Positions 44,656 through 50,353 of a DNA stretch of 50,353 nucleotides are shown one piece after another. Below the pieces are notes generated by a model. The model did not search any database. It had not been told where the DNA came from and saw nothing but the letters and a program-made list of their open reading frames with translations. The stretch covers positions 380,001-430,353 of the forward strand of contig RPFO01000106.1 in assembly GCA_009746045.1 (NCBI GenBank), written 5' to 3'. The stretch is from Mesostigma viride (taxonomy: Eukaryota > Streptophyta > Mesostigmatophyceae > Mesostigmatales > Mesostigmataceae). The position numbers and the translations under genes were made by a program. Positions within the stretch are counted from its first letter, which is position 1. Every line of letters starts with the position of its first letter.

Positions 44656-45101
44656 GGTGGTCCCACGCGGAATGGGGTAGATTTTTGCAAGAAAAAAACG
44701 CTAATTTCAATCGTCCGAAAACCGGACATTGCGCCGAAATTCTTGCCGAAAATTTGGCAGCCGAGCGAATTTTTCGCCCGACGGACTTTGCGCCGAAATT
44801 TTTGTCTGCCGTGCTTCGAACTCAACCGACTCCTGCTGTTGCGTGCACTTTGTCCGATGCCTGCAGGCCACGCACGAATTTTGCGACCGAAATATGACGA
44901 CTAGACAAGTTTATCGACGACCTACATCGATCTATTGCCACTTTTGAAGTCCTTGGCTTGCTAGCAGCTTTTGATTATCAATGCCGGGAACAAAATTGCC
45001 GAAATTTTTTATTGAATCAGTACATATATGTGCACATGTCCGTAATTTTATCATTCGCAATTTTGACATTGTCGGAGTATTTGACAACTTAGGCATTGCG
45101 C
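44656..45101. other. Non-coding stretch at the edge of the right-hand segment
   Basis: Sequence interrupting the LINE at 44655 has lower GC, with A and T runs, and no ORF with a recognisable product. It may be the outer part of the element that carries the genes at 45102-50086. No terminal inverted repeat could be assigned because the other end is outside the window. Confidence 0.4.
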
Positions 45102-45704
45102 CTAGAAAAAGGTGCCCCATCCGTCGATGTCAAAATCGCCGAAGGAGTACACTCCCTGGTACTGGTCTCCCCTGTAGTTGGGAGGCTCGCCTGTATACAT
45201 TTTGGTGTTCCACTTGGCCCCGCCGTTCTCCGCAGCAGCCAGGAACTCCTGCTGGGCCTCGGCCCTCAGGCGCATCATTGATACATTGGGAGAGCCCGGA
45301 ATTTCCGTGCTCTCCACCACCACTCTCGCCTGATTGTCAGGCACGCATTGGTAAGCAGGGTTCAAATCTGAATCGGGTGGCACCAGATCGATCATGCCAT
45401 TGCCGAACGCAATGACACCTGCACCCCACTGTGCAGAAGGTCCGAGCAACTCTACATCAATTCTGATGTTTGCAGCGTGCTCATTTTTGTCGACCATCAC
45501 ATAGGTATGCTGAGAACCGAAAATATTGCTCTGCTCCATTTGTGACAGTGTTAAATTTCGGCAAGGTTGGCTGCTTGCAATCGACAGGAAATTGGTGACC
45601 CCGACAGCCAGACGCGCAAGGGTTATAACTGCAGGTAGAACCCAAAATTTGTCGATAAGGAGTAATGGAAGGGCACGACCACCAGTCACTAGTATTCGCT
45701 TCAC
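45102..45704 (-). CDS. Hypothetical protein, 200 residues, N-terminal hydrophobic segment
   Basis: I do not recognise this protein. The ATG at 45704 gives a basic start (MKRILVTGGR) and a hydrophobic stretch at about residues 11-36, compatible with a signal peptide or anchor. The rest is soluble and looks like real coding sequence: YVMVDKNEHAANIRIDVELLG, AGVIAFGNG, RVVVESTEIPG, and an aromatic, glycine-rich end YSFGDFDIDGWGTFF. The N-terminal third is doubtful because an overlapping frame (45481-45741) is also open there, so an upstream exon may join near 45540. The nearest gene is the transposase-like gene 660 bases away on the same strand, so it could be a passenger. Confidence 0.5.
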   Translation of the reverse strand: MKRILVTGGRALPLLLIDKFWVLPAVITLARLAVGVTNFLSIASSQPCRNLTLSQMEQSNIFGSQHTYVMVDKNEHAANIRIDVELLGPSAQWGAGVIAFGNGMIDLVPPDSDLNPAYQCVPDNQARVVVESTEIPGSPNVSMMRLRAEAQQEFLAAAENGGAKWNTKMYTGEPPNYRGDQYQGVYSFGDFDIDGWGTFF

Positions 45705-45857
45705 CGGACACCTGTTTCAGCTTCCGGATAAAATTCAGCAAGAGCAGCGGCGATTAGATACTAAATATTGCGTTATTGGTTCGTACCGTACCCAGACAAA
45801 AATTGTACTAGTGACGCAATTGTACTAGGCGGAATGACAACTGCGCCCGGCAAATAA

Positions 45858-46075
45858 GTATTTATTGCTCCAACCCCAAACCTAACTTGTTCCGGAGCTG
45901 TTCGAAGCGAAGAGCAATGGAAGGGATCGGACCCGAGCCAGATTTGAGTGCGGAACATGATGGCTGGCCTACCTCACTCCGAACATTAATGTGGACCCGG
46001 GTTCGAATCCTGTCAGTGCTATTCGCTTCGAACAGTTCCGGAACGATTTTTTTTGTGGGGGTGGAGCAATAAATT
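45858..46075. repeat. 215-bp imperfect inverted repeat (hairpin MITE-like)
   Basis: Outer arms TTTATTGCTCCA...CCCC (45861-45877) and their complement (about 46057-46073), and inner arms GTTCCGGA-CTGTTCGAAGCGAA (about 45888-45911 and 46022-46044), pair over about 60 bases with a few mismatches. The loop has a GGTTCGAATCC sequence at 46000-46010 that equals a tRNA B-box. No product is predicted. Confidence 0.7.
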
Positions 46076-46328
46076 CTCGACATGCAGAAACAAATGTCGA
46101 ATAGATTGTGCAAAAAAATATCGAAATCCTTATCATTATTTAAATATACAGCATAAAATTATGTTGCAGTAAAAAATAACTGTTAATTGAAGGCCGCAAA
46201 AAATTATCAACTACCCTTAAACTTGACCACAGAAAGATCTCGAAAAATATATACAATATATGCGGCCACCTTTTTACACCCTACTGAAGCCCCACTCTAA
46301 AGATATAATACGAGCCGAAACTAGGGCG

Positions 46329-46351
46329 TCGTCTACCCGCAGCGAGACCCC
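46329..46351. repeat. Palindromic repeat, degenerate copy in the 3' flank
   Basis: Fifteen bases after the stop codon of the transposase-like gene, GCAGCGAGACCCC is preceded by GTCTACCC, a diverged form of GGTCTAGCTGCAGCTAGACC. Confidence 0.5.
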
Positions 46352-46365
46352 AATTTCTTGTTAAT

Positions 46366-49300
46366 TTAAGTCGGTGCCGGCCCCTCCGGGGCTTCATCCT
46401 TGATCACCAGCGTAGTAAGCCACTTGTCGAGCTCCTTGCTCATCCTGATGTCGGCACACATTCCGTCGCTGCGCACGCGTGCTTCTAGCCGGAGAGCCGG
46501 AGCGACGCAGAGATAGCAATTCACAAGCTCGGGCTGGCGTGACGGTGGCCAATCCTCAACGTTGAGCGTGAAATGCAGGGGGTCATGCTTATCCCGCTTC
46601 CAAATCCGAACGGGAAGAATGCCGTTCCCGGCGAGGAACAGCTCCTTCTCCCGTCCGTTCCGGCCCTCGACCCACCTCTCGAAGTTCTCGTCTAACACGA
46701 TCGGCCCGGCTTCGCTTACAACCTCAGCCAACCAGAACGGGTGGATGGGATCGTGATCCGTGTCCTTGTCCGATGGAACTGCCACATAGTCGTGGAGTCT
46801 CATCTGCCGGCCCATCGCCTCCCGCTTGTCCTTCAGCTGCTCCCCCCGCGTCACCATGCGAACCGGAGGGTTGGGCTGGCTCGGTGGCAGCAAACGGACA
46901 GTTTTCATCGAGCTTCCTGCATCATTGAACTCGATGATAAACGACCACTCGCTTAGACATCCCTCAAACCGCCCAGCCAAACAGGGCGGACAGTAGCAGG
47001 AATAGCGCCTAATCATCAAAAGGCCAGGGTCGGACTTGTCCAGTCGCCACCAATGCGCCTTCTTGATGCCAGGCACCTCCTCAACCTCCGCGCGTCGGCC
47101 GGACTCGACGTCCTGTCATCAAATAGTTAGGACAAAAAGAATACCGTTCAAATTAGCAAAATTGACCAAAAACCAATAAAACAGGGTATAGCTGCAGAGA
47201 GACCCCTTAAAAAAAAAATTAACGACAAGACATCAAGTGATCAAAATTCGACACAGGGTATAGCTGCAGAGAGACCCCATTCGAATCATAATAACAACGT
47301 ACGACAAGATATCAAGTGATCAAAATTCGACACAGGGTATAGCTGCAGAGAGACCCCATTCGAATCATAATAACAACGTACGACAAGATATCAAGTGATC
47401 GAAATTCGACACAGGGTATAGCTGCAGAGAGACCCCTTCATACCGAAAGAACAAGCGAAATTTCATACCTAAAAGAAAAGCAACCCATGGACAGTATATA
47501 GGGTCTCTCTGCAGAGATACCTTTATTGGGTTTGAATTTTTATAGAACAGCGGCAGTTGACGTCTTAAAACCTGAAATAACACACAATTCCGTACCGGGG
47601 GTAAAAGGAAGAAGTGGCGAGTGACGTTCTCGGCCCGCGCGCGGGCCGACTCCCTGCTCGATGTCTTGCCGCCCTGCCAGTTCTGGTTCAAGTAGGCGAC
47701 TAGCTGGTGGGTCTCAAGTATGTGCTGGTTTTCGGGAATCCTCTGCATTTCCCTCAAGACGCACTTGCACTTCGCTCCTTGACCATCCACCTCCCCCTTC
47801 CCATGCTGCTCCCCCATGTAGTGGAACTCAAAGGCCTGCAGGTCGGGATCCCCCATGAGCAGACCGTTAATCTGGTTAATCACGTACCTGGACTTAAACT
47901 GCACCGCGCAGTTGTCCGAGCACATGTACAGGTTTCGCACCTCTACCCCTACTTCTACCCGCAGGGTTTCCAGAATCTTGCGAAGAGCGTATACGAGTGC
48001 GCGCTCGCCCCGCTTGATACTGGAATCCCCCAGGAAAAAGAAGACGCGCTTTTCCAGCTCGCCGTTGAGCCGATAACGCACGATCATGGGCATCAGGATG
48101 TGGCTGCGCTTGTGGAAGTACTGCGACTGCAGTTGGACGTAGCTGCTGTTCTCGTAGTTCTCGGCCCAGTCGCCGTGCACGAGCACGTCCCCCTCTCTCA
48201 GATTCTTCTCCCGATCCTTGATTGTATCCGCCTGCGACCAGGCCGTAAAGCAGTGCACGGTGAACTTGTCCCACCTCTTAAGAATCTCGTCCCGCAGCTC
48301 AGCTGGGGTGGACCTCATTTGGACTTGCTCGGGCCGCTTCACCTTCTTCGCCGCCCTGCCATCGGTCTCGCCCTGTTTCGCAAAGGTCCGCAGACAGTTT
48401 CGATTTGCAATAAAATCGCATTTCGATAAGATAACTGCAACTCACAAAGGGTCTCGCTGCAGCTATAGGTCACAAAAAAAAAAGTCAACAACATTTAACG
48501 GAGAAATAAAATCGAAACCAACTCACCACCCCTCGGGTCACAGTCTGCTCCACCATCTCGAACTTGAACCAATTCAGAATCTCCGTGGAATTCTTGTCCC
48601 GATCACACTGCACCCAGTTATTATGGATGCCGCATGATTCCTCAGGACAGAACCCCTCCACACACGCCATCTTCAGTATGCGGTGAACCCTCTCCGTCCT
48701 CGGCACCCCATCTTCGTCCTCCACCAGCCTCTCAGAAATGTCGAGGTCTTCCAGGTCCCGTCCCCGCCATTCATCTTCCCCCTCCCCCTCTTCCATCCCC
48801 CCGCCCATTCCGCCCCCTTCACGCAGCCCGTTATCCCTGCCGTCAGTCTCGGCGGACACCGGGCAGTGAAAGTGCTTGATCCAGTCCGTCGAGTGAATGG
48901 CTTTCCACATTCCGCAAGTACCGTCCGGCTCTCTGTACTTGGAGCATCCCGCACACTCCGCGCCACACTTGCAGTTCTTGCCGTGGTTCGCATTGCAGTG
49001 CTTGGTCCACGCCCCCATGGCCGACTGCATGGTGACGTGCTTCTCACACGCGCACAGGTTCCTCTCCTTCCACTTGCCCTTGATGCAATCGGGCGCGTAT
49101 TTGCAGAAGGTCGTGTAGCCCACGTGAATGCCCACGTCCTTATCATACTGGTTACTCCTTTTGTTCCAGTACGCATGCTTTTCGAGAAAGTGATTGTACA
49201 TGTCCTCCTTGGAGGTCATGTAATAGCGCGCTCCCTCAACGGCGACGAGCACCCCGTTGCCACGACCCTCCCTGCTGTAAGTGCGCTTGACATCCTTCAT

Positions 49301-50086
49301 CTGGGAGGAGGCGCGCGACTCATCATCGTGCATCCACGCGTCCACTATCGCGTCAATCACGAATTGCGGCAAAGGGCGCCCCTTGCGAGCCTGCGCGTGT
49401 CTGAGGTAGTCCAACTTCTGCTGCCTTCGTATCGCGCGAATTCCGCGAATCTTCTTGGCGTCCATCCCCGTCAGGTTCTCCAACTCCGCGGCCGAAAACT
49501 CCTTCTCCAAGTCGTCACCACAGTAAAGCGTGGACATCAGCACCATCCTGACGTCTCTGTCTGCGTCGCTTTTGGTCAGACCATCAAAAAAGCCGTTAAT
49601 CCGAGCCACCCAGAACCTGTTCAGTTCTGCCATCCGCTCCTGATTGTAAAGCTTTTTCGCCTCCTCATGATACTTCCCGTGACCTAGTTCAGCGGCCCTA
49701 GAGTTAAAGCCAGCAATCATCTGGTCGAAAGCCGGCCCCCGCCCCTCGGGTTTTGTCATCGCCTGAGCCGCTTCAAACGCCTGGTCAGCGAAATATTCCC
49801 CAATAACCCTCTTTGATTTCGAGTATTCTCCCGGCCGCTTGACTTCCTTGGCTTCAGGCTGCGCTGGATTCTGGTTCTCATCTCCGAAAACCCTTTTTGC
49901 GCCAGTTGACTGCTTCGTCCCGGTGTTCAACTTAATTGCACTGAATCCTGGACGACCGGACGCAAGGGCGAAAACTCCCACCCGTTCGCGTGCTGCATGC
50001 CATGACGACCGGCACAACGAAATCCATGCAAATCGAGTATCGTTGGGAAAAGCGACAATTACAGACAAAGTTCGAAAGTGTATCAT
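46366..50086 (-). CDS. DDE/D-type transposase-like protein, three exons
   Basis: Minus-strand exons 48527-50086, 47596-48372 and 46366-47112 join in phase 0 with GT-AG introns of 154 and 483 bases, giving about 1027 residues. Residues 328-408 are Cys/His-rich (CACEKH, CNANHGKNCKCGAECAGC), as in a zinc-binding domain. Exon two has a catalytic-type core: HGDWAENYE (D588), LYMCSDNCAVQF (D673) and HGKGEVDGQGA (H710, D716). The D...EN, SD and HGKG-D layout recalls large uncharacterised transposase-derived proteins of animals, by recall; I cannot name a superfamily. Exon three (HWWRLDKSDPG, CYCPPCLAG) has no known match. The reading frame is intact. The start at 50086 is the first ATG of the open frame, but an upstream exon is possible. 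Both introns and both flanks carry the palindrome described separately. Confidence 0.65.
47184..47436. repeat. Four tandem units of about 77-80 bp, each with the palindrome, in intron 2
   Basis: Palindrome copies GGGTATAGCTGCAGAGAGACCCC start at 47184, 47256, 47335 and 47414 (23 bases each; only the core AGCTGCAG is symmetric). They are separated by a shared spacer with ACGACAAGATATCAAGTGAT. A fifth, isolated copy lies at 47501-47522 near the donor of the intron. Confidence 0.85.
48449..48470. repeat. Palindromic repeat in intron 1
   Basis: GGTCTCGCTGCAGCTATAGG is a near-palindrome in the middle of the 154-base intron of the transposase-like gene. Confidence 0.75.
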
Positions 50087-50101
50087 TTTTTACCACGATT
50101 G

Positions 50102-50353
50102 GGGTCTAGCTGCAGCTAGACCCTTAGAGGGGCTTTTTCCGTTAGACGAAAAGATTACCTGATGTGGTGAACTTAGCATACCCCGACCAAGATTGGGGTC
50201 TCGCTGCAGCTAGACCCTTCATTGCGGCGTGCGATTGTTAAATCACAGACTTCTGATTCATTAATTTTATAGCAACCATAAAGAGGGTCTAGCTGCAGCG
50301 AGACCCTTGAATTTAAGCTATTGCTTGTGGTTATAAATGGTCTAGCTGCAGAG
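50102..50353. repeat. Palindromic repeat cluster upstream of the transposase-like gene
   Basis: Copies lie at 50102-50123 (a perfect 22-bp palindrome with core GGTCTAGCTGCAGCTAGACC), 50196-50217, 50285-50306, and a copy cut by the window edge at 50339-50353. Spacing is about 94, 89 and 54 bases. No further gene is visible between 50087 and 50353. Confidence 0.85.

Noticed and set aside
45905-46030. Possible tRNA gene around the B-box at 46000-46010
   Set aside because: The acceptor arms pair only with a mismatch, no A-box or D-arm is seen, and the length is about 110 bases; the sequence is better explained as the loop of an inverted repeat.
47707-48429. 240-residue + strand ORF
   Set aside because: It is antisense to exon 2 of the transposase-like gene and crosses its intron 1 boundary; no motifs.
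48683-49687. 334-residue + strand ORF
   Set aside because: It is the mirror of exon 1 of the transposase-like gene, which has domain motifs, splice sites and continuity on the minus strand.

Overview
The window looks like nuclear DNA of a green alga, most likely a chlorophycean or volvocine-type chlorophyte. The host genes have many short GT-AG introns and a TGTAA polyadenylation-type signal. The left edge carries a PAT/Kangaroo-like tyrosine-recombinase retroelement with split direct repeats, a type described from Volvox. Most of the rest is non-LTR retroelements and small DNA transposons. The assignment is an inference; no marker gene fixes the species.

Layout. 1-3821: tyrosine-recombinase retroelement, open at the left edge, with RT, RNase H and recombinase in one frame and a 138-bp repeat present twice at its right end. 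3822-11500: LINE 3' tails, an inverted truncated LINE copy, and a 1.5-kb direct duplication flanking a frameshifted PHD-finger gene. 12191-15936: a piggyBac-like element with TTAA target sites, into which an ORF1-only LINE has inserted. 16237-22919 (- strand): a nine-exon host gene, the orthologue of AIDA (C2 domain), with a hAT-like MITE in intron 6. 22920-24016: shared divergent intergenic region. 24017-33172 (+ strand): a twelve-exon LMBR1/LMBD2-family membrane protein gene with a 67-bp minisatellite at one splice donor. 33667-39020 (- strand): LINE tails and a near-complete but frameshifted L1-like LINE (ORF1 and ORF2). 39085-44655: LINE fragments and two non-autonomous DNA transposons, one hAT-like with a perfect 8-bp target duplication. 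44656-50353: a segment of different texture with an orphan ORF, a 215-bp inverted repeat, and a three-exon gene for a DDE/D-type transposase-like protein (- strand) whose introns and flanks carry about eleven copies of one 20-22 bp palindrome.

The two host genes are intact by splice logic: every intron has GT-AG borders, phases agree, and the joined lengths (292 and 698 residues) fit their families. They are head to head and may share a promoter. Most other coding sequence belongs to mobile elements and is frameshifted; the exceptions are the YR retroelement ORF and the transposase-like gene, which are open.

The least explained parts are the palindrome family tied to the transposase-like gene, the ORF1-only LINE family (two copies, one flanked by a target duplication), and a 2A-like motif sitting between the RNase H and recombinase domains of the first retroelement.
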